The notes below the pieces were generated by a model, which worked only from the letters and a program-made list of their open reading frames with translations, did not search any database and was not told where the DNA came from. A stretch of DNA of 64,000 nucleotides from DASVTU01 sp036387415. GTDB taxonomy: Bacteria > Acidobacteriota > Blastocatellia > Pyrinomonadales > Pyrinomonadaceae. Below are positions 8,500 through 17,842 of the stretch, one piece after another. Both the position numbers and the translations under genes were made by a program. The stretch covers positions 496,001-560,000 of the forward strand of contig DASVTU010000019.1 in NCBI GenBank assembly GCA_036387415.1, written 5' to 3'. The stretch's first letter is position 1. Every line of letters begins with the position of its first letter.

Positions 8500-9120
8500 T
8501 CATTTCAGTTTGTTCTCCGTGCCCTTCATGAGTCGTTCGATGTTGGCGCGATGCATGATGATGATAAGAAGGCTTCCGGCGACGGCGGCGACGACCAACG
8601 GCGCAACGTTTAACGATGCTTCGGGCGTACGACTATTCCAAATCCAGACCGCGAGAGGAAGCAACGCCGCTGCCACAATCGAACCGAGAGAAACATAACG
8701 CGTCTTCCAGACAATCAGCACGAAGATGAGCAACGCGCTCGCCACCGCCAACGGCGCGAGATACAAAAACACGCCGAGACCCGTAGCGACACCTTTGCCG
8801 CCGCGAAAACCGAGCCACACGGGAAAGACGTGCCCCACGACGACGGCCACGCCAGCCGCGGCAATCCACCACCAGTCAACGCTCACGTCCGTCGTCAACA
8901 ACCAACGCGCAAGCATCACCGCCGACATCCCTTTGACAGCATCCAGTACCAACGTCAATACGCCGACCGTCTTTCCTGCGCGACGCACGACGTTGGTCGC
9001 TCCCGTGCCGCCCGACCCTGATGCGCGCACGTCCTCGCCCTTCGTCAATCGCACCAGTAGATAGCCAAAGGGAATAGAACCCAAAAGATATGCGATTGCC
9101 ACAACCGCGACAGGAAGCAT
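8500..9120 (-). CDS. plsY: Acyl-phosphate:glycerol-3-phosphate acyltransferase PlsY
   Basis: This 206-residue integral membrane protein has about five to six hydrophobic helices and the family motifs GSIPFGYL, GSGGTGATNVVR (about 36-47) and FRGGKGVATGLGVF. It transfers an acyl group from acyl phosphate to position 1 of glycerol 3-phosphate at the inner membrane. Its substrate is made by the gpsA product encoded just downstream. The start is ATG 9120. Confidence 0.95.
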   Translation of the reverse strand: MLPVAVVAIAYLLGSIPFGYLLVRLTKGEDVRASGSGGTGATNVVRRAGKTVGVLTLVLDAVKGMSAVMLARWLLTTDVSVDWWWIAAAGVAVVVGHVFPVWLGFRGGKGVATGLGVFLYLAPLAVASALLIFVLIVWKTRYVSLGSIVAAALLPLAVWIWNSRTPEASLNVAPLVVAAVAGSLLIIIMHRANIERLMKGTENKLK

Positions 9121-9257
9121 CGGTCTGACTCCGTACGGTGACGAGAGGAATCCTGCGAGAGCGTGTCAGCGACTATAACAAGCAGGCAAAGCGAACGACA
9201 AGCAAACGATGAGAGATAACAGATGGGGGCGGAGCGATGAGAGATGAAGTAAAAGGA

Positions 9258-9336
9258 TTGATTCATTGACCCATCGGCTTATTGATTCATTGCCTTCTTA
9301 AATCAATAAGGCAATGAATCAATGAATCAATGAATA
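9258..9336. repeat. Octamer-periodic inverted repeat between cinA and plsY
   Basis: Both arms have an 8-base period (TTGATTCA TTGACCCA on the left, ATGAATCA ATGAATCA on the right). The inner arms ATTGATTCATTGCC (9281-9294) and 9310-9323 are perfect reverse complements of 14 bases. Confidence 0.8.
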
Positions 9337-9365
9337 ATTCGTTTTACCCGTCCACCGTCATCCCT

Positions 9366-10604
9366 TCAGATGAGTCGGCGGCGGAGGAGGTCGAGGGCGG
9401 CTTGGGAGGCACGCGAGCGTATGAGTTGGCGGTCGCCGGGGAGGAGGAGTTTGCGATGTTCGGTGTGTGCGTCGTCAGAGAGTGCGATGAAGACGAGGCC
9501 GACAGGTTTTTCGGCGGAGCCGCCGCCGGGGCCTGCGATGCCCGTCACGGAGAGGCCGAAATCGGTTCCGGCACGCAGACGCACGCCCTCGGCCATCGCT
9601 TCGGCGACGGGCGCGCTCACCGCGCCGTATTCGCCAATCAAATCCGCCGGAACTCCGAGCAGACGAATCTTCGCGTCGTTGGAATACGAAACGATGCCTT
9701 CCATGAAATAGCTCGACGAGCCGGGAACTTCGGTGAGACGCTCGGCGACGAGTCCGCCCGTGCAACTCTCCGCGACCGCGACTGTGAAGCCGCCGACGGC
9801 GAGACGCAAGCCCACGACCTCCTCCATCGTCTCGCCGCGAAAAGCGAAGATGGCATGTCCGAGGCGTTCTTCAATCTGTCCGGCGAGGCCGTCGAGCAGT
9901 AGTTCGGCCTCCTTCTCGGTCTTGGCCTGCGCCGTGAGATGAATCTCTATCTCGCTCTTGTTGAAAAGAATCGTGGTCTGCGGATTCTTGTACTGCGTAT
10001 AGACGGGCGCGATGCGTTCGTCCACCGCCGATTCGCCCAGACCCGAAACGCGCAACACGCGACGCATGACGCGCACGTCGCCCGCCTTCGACGCCAACTT
10101 TGGCAACACGAAATTTTCAAACATCGGACGCATCTCGCGCGGCGGCCCCGGCAAGAGTACGACCGCCGCGCGTCCTTCGTGTTCGAGATACATGCCGGGC
10201 GCGGTTCCGTTCGGATTGTCTAGCACTTGCGCGCCTTCAATCAACATCGCCTGCCGCGCGTTAATCTCCGGCATCTTGCGTCCCCAACCCGCAAACTTCG
10301 CGCGCACGCCCTCCAACACCTTCTCGTCCAGCATCAGTCTTCGACCGAGCGAACGTGCCGCCACTTTGCGCGTGATGTCGTCTTCGGTCGGCCCTAGTCC
10401 GCCTGTCGTGATGACGATTGACGAACGACGCAACGCATCACGAATCGCTTCTTCCAGACGCGCATCGTCGTCGCCGACGACGGTCTTGAGTTTGACCTCG
10501 ATGCCGATGCCGTTGAGCTTCTCCGTCAGCCACAGGCTGTTGGTATCGGTGCGTGTCGGGGTCAGCAGTTCCGAACCGATGGCGATGATTTCAGCAGTAA
10601 GCAT
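9366..10604 (-). CDS. cinA: CinA-like protein (nicotinamide mononucleotide deamidase type)
   Basis: The 412-residue protein has the full CinA layout. An N-terminal molybdopterin-binding (MoaB-like) domain carries EIIAIGSELL, TTGGLGPTEDDITR and VLLPGPPREM. The C-terminal domain carries AESCTGGLVAERLTEVPGSS and SVTGIAGPGGG, the amidase-type site that converts NMN to nicotinate mononucleotide in studied members. ATG 10604 is the first ATG; a TTG five codons upstream is possible, and neither has a clear ribosome site. The gene follows the kinase gene on the opposite side of a 69-base gap. Confidence 0.93.
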   Translation of the reverse strand: MLTAEIIAIGSELLTPTRTDTNSLWLTEKLNGIGIEVKLKTVVGDDDARLEEAIRDALRRSSIVITTGGLGPTEDDITRKVAARSLGRRLMLDEKVLEGVRAKFAGWGRKMPEINARQAMLIEGAQVLDNPNGTAPGMYLEHEGRAAVVLLPGPPREMRPMFENFVLPKLASKAGDVRVMRRVLRVSGLGESAVDERIAPVYTQYKNPQTTILFNKSEIEIHLTAQAKTEKEAELLLDGLAGQIEERLGHAIFAFRGETMEEVVGLRLAVGGFTVAVAESCTGGLVAERLTEVPGSSSYFMEGIVSYSNDAKIRLLGVPADLIGEYGAVSAPVAEAMAEGVRLRAGTDFGLSVTGIAGPGGGSAEKPVGLVFIALSDDAHTEHRKLLLPGDRQLIRSRASQAALDLLRRRLI

Positions 10605-10673
10605 AGATTTATTCGTCAATCAATGAGATTTGCGCGCCGTTCACGACGACATAAAACTTCGTTTCGCAGACCA

Positions 10674-12473
10674 TCAGGATGATGCATTCTGAGCGACACC
10701 GAAAATTCGCACCTCGCGCACCCACATCACGAAAGGGCGATTTTTCGGCCCCTGCTGCGCGGGCTGAAAGATGCGAAAGCGCAGCGTCTCAATCGGCGCA
10801 AACTCGAAAGCGGCGCGATTAAAATCCTCGCTCGGCTCAAGCGTCGAGATGGTTTTCCAGCCGCCCTGCTCATCTGGCATCTGCAATTCGACGTGACGCG
10901 AAGGGACATAACGATTGCGGTCGAAACCCCAATAGACGTAGACGGCTGTCACGCGCGTCGGCTGCTCGAAACTGAACTCAATCCAGTGCGGCAGGGGCGT
11001 CTCCGCCGAAGCCCAGTTGCCTTTGTTGTAACGCATGGCAGCGATACGACGCACGTCCGTGATGCCGTCGGTCAAAGCCTCCGTCGTGTAACCGTCGAAA
11101 CTCGAATCGACATCGACGCGCCCGGCTCGAAGCTCGACTAGTGCCGAAGACGGCGCGGGCGTGGGCGTCGGGGTTGATGAAGGAGTCGCGGCAGACGGTT
11201 CTTTTCTCGCGTCATCGCCCGGAGATGCGACGCGGTTTTTGACGTAGACGAGGACGGTAACGCCGAGAGCGACGAGCGCGATGAGCAAGCTCATGAGCAG
11301 GACGGAGCGCGTGCGTTGCCTTCGCGTAAAGTCGCGTCGTTCGAGATTGGTGGTCGCGGGCGACGCGCTGAGGTCGTGGCCGCACGCGCGACAACGCTTG
11401 TCGTCCGCCGCTACGTCCGCTCCGCACGCACCGCAGATGCGTGCATGGATGGGCTGCGTGTCGTAGGTCTCGCGCGAGGGATGTTCCGTGGTCGGCTTGC
11501 CCGTGCGTCCGGTCGCGTCGTTTACATCTTCGCCTTCCGCACCCGACGACACCGCAGTAAGCGTCGATGCTTGTGTGTTGACATCAACGATGTCGCTCGT
11601 ATCTCGTCCGCGTGCGCGACGCACGGCGCGTAGGAAGTCGAGCGCATCAGCAAAGCGTCGTTCCGGCTTCTTTTCGAGCGCGCGGCAGACGAGTCTTTCC
11701 ACGTCGGGCGCGACCTCGGCGTTTAATTCCGACGGTGGGCGCGCATTCTTCTCGATGTGTGCGCGCAGGACTTCGGTGCGCTTGAGCGGTTCGTCGTCGC
11801 TGCCGAAGGGCTTTTTGCCCGTCAACATTTCGTAGAGGATGATGCCGAGCGAGTAGATGTCGGAACGTTGGTCGACGGGTAGGCCTTCGGCCTGTTCGGG
11901 CGAGACGTAGTGCGGCGAGCCGTAGATGATGCCGGAGGTGTCGGTGGTATTCTCTGCGCCGACGAGTTTGACGATGCCGAAATCTGTGATTTTGATGTGG
12001 TCGCCGGATGAGACGAGGATGTTGGCGGGTTTGAGGTCGCGGTGAATGATGCCGCGATGTGGTGTTCCGCTTTCGTCGCGGTAGACGAAACTGTGCGCGT
12101 AAGCGACGGCGCTCAAAATCTGCTCGAAGAAGTCGAGCGCGCGACCCACTTCGAGTGCGCGACCCTCCGTGGCGAGCAACTGTGCGAGGGAGCGGCCTTC
12201 GACGTACTCCATCACGATGTAGTAGGTCTGCTCGGCGACGATGTAGTCGTAAATCTTGACGATGGCGGGATGGTCGAGTTGCGATTGGACGTAGGCTTCG
12301 CGCTCGAAACGATGACGGAGGCGCCGCAGGTCGTGTGTGCCGCGCGCCGAGATGGATTTAATCGCCACTTCGCGCGGGAGTTTCGCGTGGTGTCCTTTGT
12401 AAACCACGCCCATGCCACCGCGCCCGATTTGCTGCTCGATAAAATAGTTGCCGATTTTTGTTTCGGAACTCAT
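10674..12473 (-). CDS. Transmembrane Ser/Thr protein kinase with zinc ribbon and discoidin-like domain
   Basis: The product has 599 residues. The N-terminal Hanks-type kinase has the glycine loop GRGGMGVVYKG (17-27), ATP-binding Lys at AIK (37-39), HRDLKPANIL, DFG and a GSPHYVSPEQ activation segment. A four-Cys zinc ribbon (CGACGADVAADDKRCRACG) lies at about 345-365, then one membrane helix (SVLLMSLLIALVALGVTVLVYV), a Pro/Thr linker, and a C-terminal F5/8 type C (discoidin-like) beta domain with WIEFSFEQPTRVTAVYVYWG, which in other proteins binds sugars. The layout suggests a periplasmic sensor with a cytoplasmic kinase. ATG 12473 is preferred over the adjacent GTG 12476. Confidence 0.9.
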   Translation of the reverse strand: MSSETKIGNYFIEQQIGRGGMGVVYKGHHAKLPREVAIKSISARGTHDLRRLRHRFEREAYVQSQLDHPAIVKIYDYIVAEQTYYIVMEYVEGRSLAQLLATEGRALEVGRALDFFEQILSAVAYAHSFVYRDESGTPHRGIIHRDLKPANILVSSGDHIKITDFGIVKLVGAENTTDTSGIIYGSPHYVSPEQAEGLPVDQRSDIYSLGIILYEMLTGKKPFGSDDEPLKRTEVLRAHIEKNARPPSELNAEVAPDVERLVCRALEKKPERRFADALDFLRAVRRARGRDTSDIVDVNTQASTLTAVSSGAEGEDVNDATGRTGKPTTEHPSRETYDTQPIHARICGACGADVAADDKRCRACGHDLSASPATTNLERRDFTRRQRTRSVLLMSLLIALVALGVTVLVYVKNRVASPGDDARKEPSAATPSSTPTPTPAPSSALVELRAGRVDVDSSFDGYTTEALTDGITDVRRIAAMRYNKGNWASAETPLPHWIEFSFEQPTRVTAVYVYWGFDRNRYVPSRHVELQMPDEQGGWKTISTLEPSEDFNRAAFEFAPIETLRFRIFQPAQQGPKNRPFVMWVREVRIFGVAQNASS

Positions 12474-12476
12474 CAC

Positions 12477-12672
12477 ATTGCGGAATGCGGGTTTCGGATT
12501 ACGGATTAGAGGAATAAGAATTCAGGATTCAGAAGCCAGAAGCCAGAATTGTGCACAGGAAAAGCGGTTGACAATAAAGCTCACCGAGACTATCTACTCA
12601 ATCAAGCATTTCTAGCAAACACTGGCTACTGCTTTTCAATCCGCAATCCGAAATCCGCATTCCGCAATTTCG
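12477..12672. repeat. Heptamer-periodic inverted repeat filling the gap before the kinase gene
   Basis: Arms 12477-12507 and 12638-12668 are reverse complements at 29 of 31 positions. Both arms run in 7-base words (for example AGAAGCC AGAAGCC on the left, CGCAATC CGAAATC on the right). The element ends 1 base from the stop of the next gene and begins 3 bases from the kinase start codon. Its middle (CTACTCAATCAAGC) is shared with the element at 50107-50284. Confidence 0.9.
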
Positions 12673-12673
12673 T

Positions 12674-13432
12674 TCAGGCTGTCTTTTTCTCTTCCTCGTA
12701 CACGTCGCGCAGCACTTCGGAAATGGGCGGAGGCATTTGCGGTGGAGCGGGCGCGAGCGACGCAGGGCGATTGGTTGAAATCTGATTGACGTTTGCGTTG
12801 GCGTTGGTCTGATGGCTTGTGACGGAAGCGGGCTGCGTCGGCGTGATGGATGCGACGTTGATGTTCAAGCGTTGGCGGCTTTCTTCGAGCATGGCGGCGG
12901 CGCGCGTGCGACGCGCACGCTCAAGGCTACGGATGGCCGACATGGTTTGCGGGGCTTCGGCGGGTTCGCGTTCGAGACGACGGAGCACCTGAACGTAACG
13001 TTGCAATTCGGGCGAATGCGTAAATCGTCGCGCTTCGTCGCCCAAGTCGTTTTCCGTAACGTAGGCCAGATGCTCGACCGCCGCTTCATGGTCGCCCGCG
13101 CGATTGTAGAGCGCGCCGAGCGTAAAGTGGACGAGCGGTGGCGGGTCGTACATCGCACGCACAACGCGGTCGCCACGTTCGATAGCCTCTGCAATCTCGA
13201 AGCCGTACCAGCGACGTTCTTCGTCGCGCAGGATTTCGTTGGCGGCGATGTAGAAGTCGAAGATGCCGCGAATGTCTTGTTGCTCAGAACGCTGCACGGC
13301 GCGCCAGACGAAAAACACGACGACTGAGAAAAAGATAATCACGGTCAGGGGTATCCCCATCATGTTGAGCATCGCCATGATGACGAGAATCGCCAGAGTT
13401 CGCTGCAATGCTTCTTTTCCGTTACTGCCCAT
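12674..13432 (-). CDS. Membrane-anchored tetratricopeptide-like hypothetical protein
   Basis: The product has 252 residues. Residues 10-45 hold two hydrophobic segments (LAILVIMAMLNMMG and LTVIIFFSVVVFFVWRAV). A soluble helical region follows that includes HFTLGALYNRAGDHEAAVEHLAYV, which reads like one tetratricopeptide unit. The last 70 residues are Asn, Pro and Thr-rich and disordered-looking. No catalytic motif is seen. It lies upstream of the kinase gene on the same strand, separated by a 200-base repeat, so it may be cotranscribed with it. Function unknown. Confidence 0.75.
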   Translation of the reverse strand: MGSNGKEALQRTLAILVIMAMLNMMGIPLTVIIFFSVVVFFVWRAVQRSEQQDIRGIFDFYIAANEILRDEERRWYGFEIAEAIERGDRVVRAMYDPPPLVHFTLGALYNRAGDHEAAVEHLAYVTENDLGDEARRFTHSPELQRYVQVLRRLEREPAEAPQTMSAIRSLERARRTRAAAMLEESRQRLNINVASITPTQPASVTSHQTNANANVNQISTNRPASLAPAPPQMPPPISEVLRDVYEEEKKTA

Positions 13433-13448
13433 AATTCACCGGAAGAAA

Positions 13449-13522
13449 TTGATTCACTTCATCATCGGGTCATTGACTCATTGATTTAATCCGGCAATGA
13501 ATCAATCATCCGATGAATCAAC
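13449..13522. repeat. Octamer-periodic inverted repeat
   Basis: Words of 8 bases (TTGATTCA, TTGACTCA on the left, ATGAATCA on the right) match the element at 9258-9336. It lies between the isopropylmalate-dehydrogenase-like gene stop and the start of the next gene. Confidence 0.75.
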
Positions 13523-13534
13523 GGGTAAATCTTT

Positions 13535-14671
13535 TCACTTCATCCTTGTTCTTATCGCTGCGCCTGCTTCGACGGTCGAGAGCGTGCCGCCGAGGTCGCG
13601 CGTCGTCTCGCCCGCTGCAATCGCGGCACGCACGGCATCTTCGACCGCACGGCTCGCCGCGTCGTATCCGAGGTATTCTAGCATCATCGCCGCAGTCAGA
13701 ATAGCACCAGCCGGATTCGCCTCGGATTTCCCTGCGAGCGGCGGTGCGCTGCCGTGCACCGGCTCAAACAGAGAGACTCTGCCCGGATGAATATTGCCCG
13801 ACGCCGCCAACCCCAATCCGCCTTGAAGACCCGCGCCGAGGTCGGTCAGGATGTCGCCAAAGAGGTTGTTGGTCACAATCACGTCATACTGCGCGGGGTC
13901 GAGCACCATAAACATCGTCATCGCATCGACGTATTGATGATTCGCTTCCAACTCCGCGTAACGCTCCGCGACTTCACGAAAAACTCTCTGCCAGAGGTCG
14001 CCGCCGAAACGCTGCACGTTTGACTTGTCGGCCATCGTCACGCGCTTGCGCCTGTGTCTGCGCGCATACTCGAACGCGGCGACGATGATTCTCTCCACGC
14101 CGCGTCGCGTGTTCAATTCCTCTTGCGTCGCAATCTCGTCCGGCGTTCCCTTCTTCAGAAAACCGCCCGCGCCGCAATACGCGCCCTCCGTATTTTCACG
14201 AAAGACAACGAAGTCGATGTCCGCGACTTTTCTATCCCGAAGCGGTGTCAGGCGTTCGTGCATCAGACGCACGGGACGCAGGTTGATGTAGAGGTCAAGC
14301 CCGCGACGCATGCCGAGCAGGATGTCTTCCGCATGCTTGTTTGAAGCGACGCGCGGGTCGCCGAAGGCTCCTGCGAGAATCGCGTCGAAGTCGCGCGTGA
14401 GCATGTCGAGCGCGCCGTCCGGCAGCGAGACGCCCTCACGCAAATACCGCTCCGCGCCCCAATCGAAATGCTGAAACTCCAACCGGACGCCGTGCGTCTC
14501 GCGCAAGTCTTCGAGCACGCGCACCGCCTCCGCGACGACCTCCGGCCCGATGCCGTCGCCCGCCACGACCGCGATGCGTTTGACGCTGCCCGTCGTTCCA
14601 CTCCCGACGTTCTCCGCACGCGTCGCTTCATTGACGGGCGTTCGATTTTTATTTCTAAACCAATTAGTCAT
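13535..14671 (-). CDS. Isocitrate/isopropylmalate dehydrogenase family protein
   Basis: The 378-residue enzyme has an N-terminal extension of about 28 residues, then IAVVAGDGIGPEV, the substrate-helix segment LLGMRRGLDLYINLRPVRL, catalytic regions DFVVFRENTEGAY and TMADKSNV, TNNLFGDILTDLGAGLQGGLG with metal-binding Asp, and the NAD-binding FEPVHGSAPPLAGKSEANP. It oxidises and decarboxylates a 2-hydroxy acid. The substrate helix resembles isopropylmalate and tartrate-type members rather than isocitrate dehydrogenase. No other leucine genes are nearby, so leuB is possible but not shown. I chose ATG 14671, which overlaps the upstream cupin gene by 8 bases. Confidence 0.85.
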   Translation of the reverse strand: MTNWFRNKNRTPVNEATRAENVGSGTTGSVKRIAVVAGDGIGPEVVAEAVRVLEDLRETHGVRLEFQHFDWGAERYLREGVSLPDGALDMLTRDFDAILAGAFGDPRVASNKHAEDILLGMRRGLDLYINLRPVRLMHERLTPLRDRKVADIDFVVFRENTEGAYCGAGGFLKKGTPDEIATQEELNTRRGVERIIVAAFEYARRHRRKRVTMADKSNVQRFGGDLWQRVFREVAERYAELEANHQYVDAMTMFMVLDPAQYDVIVTNNLFGDILTDLGAGLQGGLGLAASGNIHPGRVSLFEPVHGSAPPLAGKSEANPAGAILTAAMMLEYLGYDAASRAVEDAVRAAIAAGETTRDLGGTLSTVEAGAAIRTRMK

Positions 14672-15014
14672 GAATCGTATGCGCGCCCCTGTCTGACGGC
14701 GCGGTCGCTTCCACCACCGTCGCTTCTTCCAAAACCTCCAACGAATACTGGCTGTTCGCCGGGACGCAATAACTGTCGCCGCGCCGCACTTCAAACGTAT
14801 GCCCGTCGAGCGTCACACTGAGCGCACCTTCCAAAACATACGCGACATACTCGTACGGATTCGTGTGCTCCGTCTTCTTCGTCCCCGCTGCCTCGCGCTC
14901 CCACAGACGCATCGCCATCCGCGCGCCGTTGACCAATAGCCGCTCCCCGCGCTCGCCGCGCAACGCATGTTCGCCCCGCACCAACACCGTCTCCGCATGA
15001 CGTTCTGCACTCAT
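14664..15014 (-). CDS. Cupin domain protein
   Basis: This 116-residue single-domain protein has the cupin beta-barrel pattern (EHTNPYEYVAYVLEGALSVTLDGHTFEVRRGDSYCVPANSQYSLE). The first motif has a His and Glu but the full metal-ligand set GxHxH is not complete. Its stop overlaps the start of the dehydrogenase gene, so the two are probably translated together. The substrate is unknown. ATG 15014 is preceded by GGGAGGGA. Confidence 0.8.
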   Translation of the reverse strand: MSAERHAETVLVRGEHALRGERGERLLVNGARMAMRLWEREAAGTKKTEHTNPYEYVAYVLEGALSVTLDGHTFEVRRGDSYCVPANSQYSLEVLEEATVVEATAPSDRGAHTIHD

Positions 15015-15213
15015 AAAAACTTCCCTCCCCGTGAATCAAAATTTGAATCCGCGAACGTCACGCCACGAAACTTTCATCCGGCGGCGACGCTCTGCACGCG
15101 ACTATGGCAGATGGAGAATGCAAACTTTCATCTTTTTCGTCACATTCGTCTACCATTCCGTCACACTCTCGCCGCCGCTATGCTTCCTCGTCTGCGCGCA
15201 GTCGCCACGCTTT

Positions 15214-17358
15214 CTAAGTTTTCACACCGAGTTGCCAGAAAAGAAAACTCCACATGTTGGTGGCTTCGTCAATCTGCTTGGCGAGTGGTTTGCCCGCGCC
15301 GTGTCCGGCTTTGGTCTCGATGTAGAGCAAGATTGGATGGTCGGAGGCGTTGGCGGCTTGCAGGCGCGCGGCGAACTTGCGTGCATGAAGCGGGTCAACG
15401 CGCGAGTCGGACTCAGCGGTGGTGATAAACGTCGCGGGATATTTCACACCATCGCGGACGTTGTGATAAGGCGAATAGGCGTGGAGATATTTGAACTGCG
15501 TCGCATCGTCCGCCGAGCCGTATTCGGGAATCCAGAGGCGCGCGATGAGGAAATTCTGGTATCGCAGCATGTCCGTCAGAGGCACTTCGCAGACGACTGC
15601 GCGGAAGAGTTCCGGTCGCTGCACCATCGCCGCCGCGACGAGCAGACCGCCGTTTGAGCCGCCACGAATCGCAAGGCGTTGGCTGCTCGTCACCTTCGCA
15701 TTAATCAGATGTTCGGCGGCGGCGATGAAGTCGTCGAAGACGTTCTGTTTCTTGTCCAACATTCCAGCCTTGTGCCATTCCTCGCCATACTCGGCGCCGC
15801 CGCGCAGGTTGGCGACGGCGAAAACACCGCCGCGCTCAAGCCACATGTAAAGGCCGCGCGGGTTAAAGCTCGGCGTCTCGGAGACGTTAAATCCGCCGTA
15901 GCCGTAGAGCACGGTCGGGTTGTCGCCGTTCATCTTCAAACCCTTGCGATGCACGACGAACATCGAGACACGCGTCCCGTCCTTCGACGGATACCACACC
16001 TGACGCACTTCCACCGTCCGCGCATCGACGGTCGGCGCGTCGATGCGCGCCCACTCTTCGGTCGCGCCCGTCTTCAAATCGTAGCGATAGACGGTCGGCG
16101 CAAAGGCGTATGAAAGAAACGTGAAGAAACCTTCGTCGCCGTCGGGCTCGCCGCTCACGCTGCTCGTCGTGCCGAGCGCGGGCAGACGCACGTCGCTGAC
16201 TGCTTTGCCCTCGCGCGTGAAGACGCGAATCAGCGACGAAGCCTTATCGAGATACTCCGCGAAGATGCGCGAGCCGACGACGGTGATGCTGTTGAGCGTC
16301 GAAGCGGATTCGGGAACGAGTTCGCGCCATTCGGCGCGCGAGGGGCGCGCGGTCGTCGTCACGAAGACGCGCCCGCGCGGTGCGCCCTCGGTGGTTCGGA
16401 CGTACATCGCATCGCCCACGACTGTCACGTCGTAGACCGCCGCCTGTCCTTCGACGACGGTGTTGAATTTGCCTGCTGCGTCGCTTAAATCGCGGATGAA
16501 GACATCGTTGCGGTCGAAGCCGATGTAGTTTGTGACGATGAGCCAACGACCGTCGCGCGAGAGCGAGATGACAGGCCAGTCGGTCGAGTTTCGAGGTCGA
16601 AAAATCTCCGCGTCATTCTCGGTCGGTTCACCGATTCTATGAAAGAAGAGGCGACGATGATAATTCTCTTCCTCCTTCGGCACGCTGCCGGGCGCGGGAT
16701 AACGCGTGTAATAAAAGCCGGACGCATCGGGCAGCCAAGCGACCGACGCCGCGCGCGTGTGCATGATGCTGTCCGGGAAGTGTTTGCCCGTCTCAACTTC
16801 AAGGATGCGTAACACAGATTTCTCGTCGCCGCTCGAAGACGTGCCGTAGGCGAGACGTTTGCCGTCGTTCGACGGATACCACCAGTCGAGCGCGACGGTG
16901 CCGTCCGACGAAAGCGTGTTGGGGTCAATCAGCACACGGTCGCGCCCACGCAAGCCGTCGCGCACGTAGAGCACGGGCTGATTCTGCTGCCCCTCGCGCC
17001 GCGTGTAGAAATATCGACGCCCACGCGGGTCGGGCGCGCCGACTGTCCCGGTCGAGAGCAGTTGCGTTAGTCTCTGACGAATCGCCGCGCGCCCCGCGAC
17101 GGCGTTGAGCGCAGCCTCCGTCGCCGCGTTCTGCGCCTCCGTCCAGACGCGCACCTCTTCCGCGTCGCCTCGCTCCAACCACCGGTAAGGGTCGGCAACT
17201 TCGACGCCGTGAATCTTATCAACGACCTTTTCCATACGTGTTTTCGGCACTGCTCCACGCTCCATCGCCTTTTGCGCCATCACCTCCCACGAAACAAAAA
17301 AGAGAACGACGCCGACCAACGCCGTTCTCCATCTTCGACAGCCATCGAAAATTTTCAT
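15214..17358 (-). CDS. Secreted prolyl oligopeptidase (S9A family)
   Basis: The 714-residue protein starts with a signal peptide (basic MKIFDGCRRWR, then TALVGVVLFFVSWEVMAQ). The N-terminal part includes DPYRWLE and the seven-bladed propeller. The C-terminal alpha/beta-hydrolase domain has the nucleophile in GGSNGGLL (about 569-576), the Asp in ESDSRVDPLHA and the His in KAGHGAG. It cleaves peptides after proline, here outside the cytoplasm. Together with the M28 peptidase just upstream, it suggests peptide use as a carbon and nitrogen source. The gene is 15 bases from the universal stress protein gene. Confidence 0.93.
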   Translation of the reverse strand: MKIFDGCRRWRTALVGVVLFFVSWEVMAQKAMERGAVPKTRMEKVVDKIHGVEVADPYRWLERGDAEEVRVWTEAQNAATEAALNAVAGRAAIRQRLTQLLSTGTVGAPDPRGRRYFYTRREGQQNQPVLYVRDGLRGRDRVLIDPNTLSSDGTVALDWWYPSNDGKRLAYGTSSSGDEKSVLRILEVETGKHFPDSIMHTRAASVAWLPDASGFYYTRYPAPGSVPKEEENYHRRLFFHRIGEPTENDAEIFRPRNSTDWPVISLSRDGRWLIVTNYIGFDRNDVFIRDLSDAAGKFNTVVEGQAAVYDVTVVGDAMYVRTTEGAPRGRVFVTTTARPSRAEWRELVPESASTLNSITVVGSRIFAEYLDKASSLIRVFTREGKAVSDVRLPALGTTSSVSGEPDGDEGFFTFLSYAFAPTVYRYDLKTGATEEWARIDAPTVDARTVEVRQVWYPSKDGTRVSMFVVHRKGLKMNGDNPTVLYGYGGFNVSETPSFNPRGLYMWLERGGVFAVANLRGGAEYGEEWHKAGMLDKKQNVFDDFIAAAEHLINAKVTSSQRLAIRGGSNGGLLVAAAMVQRPELFRAVVCEVPLTDMLRYQNFLIARLWIPEYGSADDATQFKYLHAYSPYHNVRDGVKYPATFITTAESDSRVDPLHARKFAARLQAANASDHPILLYIETKAGHGAGKPLAKQIDEATNMWSFLFWQLGVKT

Positions 17359-17373
17359 CGTCCAACTCCAAAT

Positions 17374-17817
17374 CTAAAACGGGATACACAGGACGGGGAC
17401 GCGCGTTCCGCGCAAGACCTTCTCCGCCGTCGAGCCGAAGAGTAGACCTTCCGGCTCCGGTGCCGAACGACCGCGCACGCCCATGACAATCATCGGCAAA
17501 TCGAGGTCGCGCGCGATTTTGAGAATTTCGACGAATGGCGTGCCGACCACAATCATGCGCGCGACGTTGACCTCGCCCGCCTGTACGTCTTCGAGCATAT
17601 TGTTGAAACTGATTTCCGCCTGCTCGCGCATCCGCGCCGTAATCTCGTCGGACGAGCCGAGCGCCGCCGCCACCGCATCGTCGATAAAATCCTGATTGAT
17701 GACGTGGAGCAGTGTGAGGTCGCCGTCGGGCGCGGCGATGCCGACGGCGACGCGCACGGCGTTGTAAGAAGTCGGCGAGAAATCTACCGGGACGAGAATG
17801 TCTGATGTTGTCAGCAT
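17374..17817 (-). CDS. Universal stress protein (UspA family)
   Basis: This 147-residue protein has the Usp fold signature DILVPVDFSPTSYNAVRVAV at the N-terminus and the ATP-type loop MGVRGRSAPEPEGLLFGSTAEKVLRGTRVPVLCIP at the C-terminus (G-2x-G-9x-G-S/T pattern). It probably binds ATP. I chose ATG 17817, with GAGAAG 3 bases upstream; a longer GTG start at 17841 would overlap the M28 gene and puts its ribosome site inside the frame. Confidence 0.9.
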   Translation of the reverse strand: MLTTSDILVPVDFSPTSYNAVRVAVGIAAPDGDLTLLHVINQDFIDDAVAAALGSSDEITARMREQAEISFNNMLEDVQAGEVNVARMIVVGTPFVEILKIARDLDLPMIVMGVRGRSAPEPEGLLFGSTAEKVLRGTRVPVLCIPF

Positions 17818-17842
17818 AACTTCTCGAAAACCTCCCTGCACA

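Noticed and set aside
9258..9336. Possible CRISPR array in the short repeats
   Set aside because: The units are 7-8 bases, contiguous and palindromically arranged, without spacers or cas genes; the same holds for all the other periodic elements.
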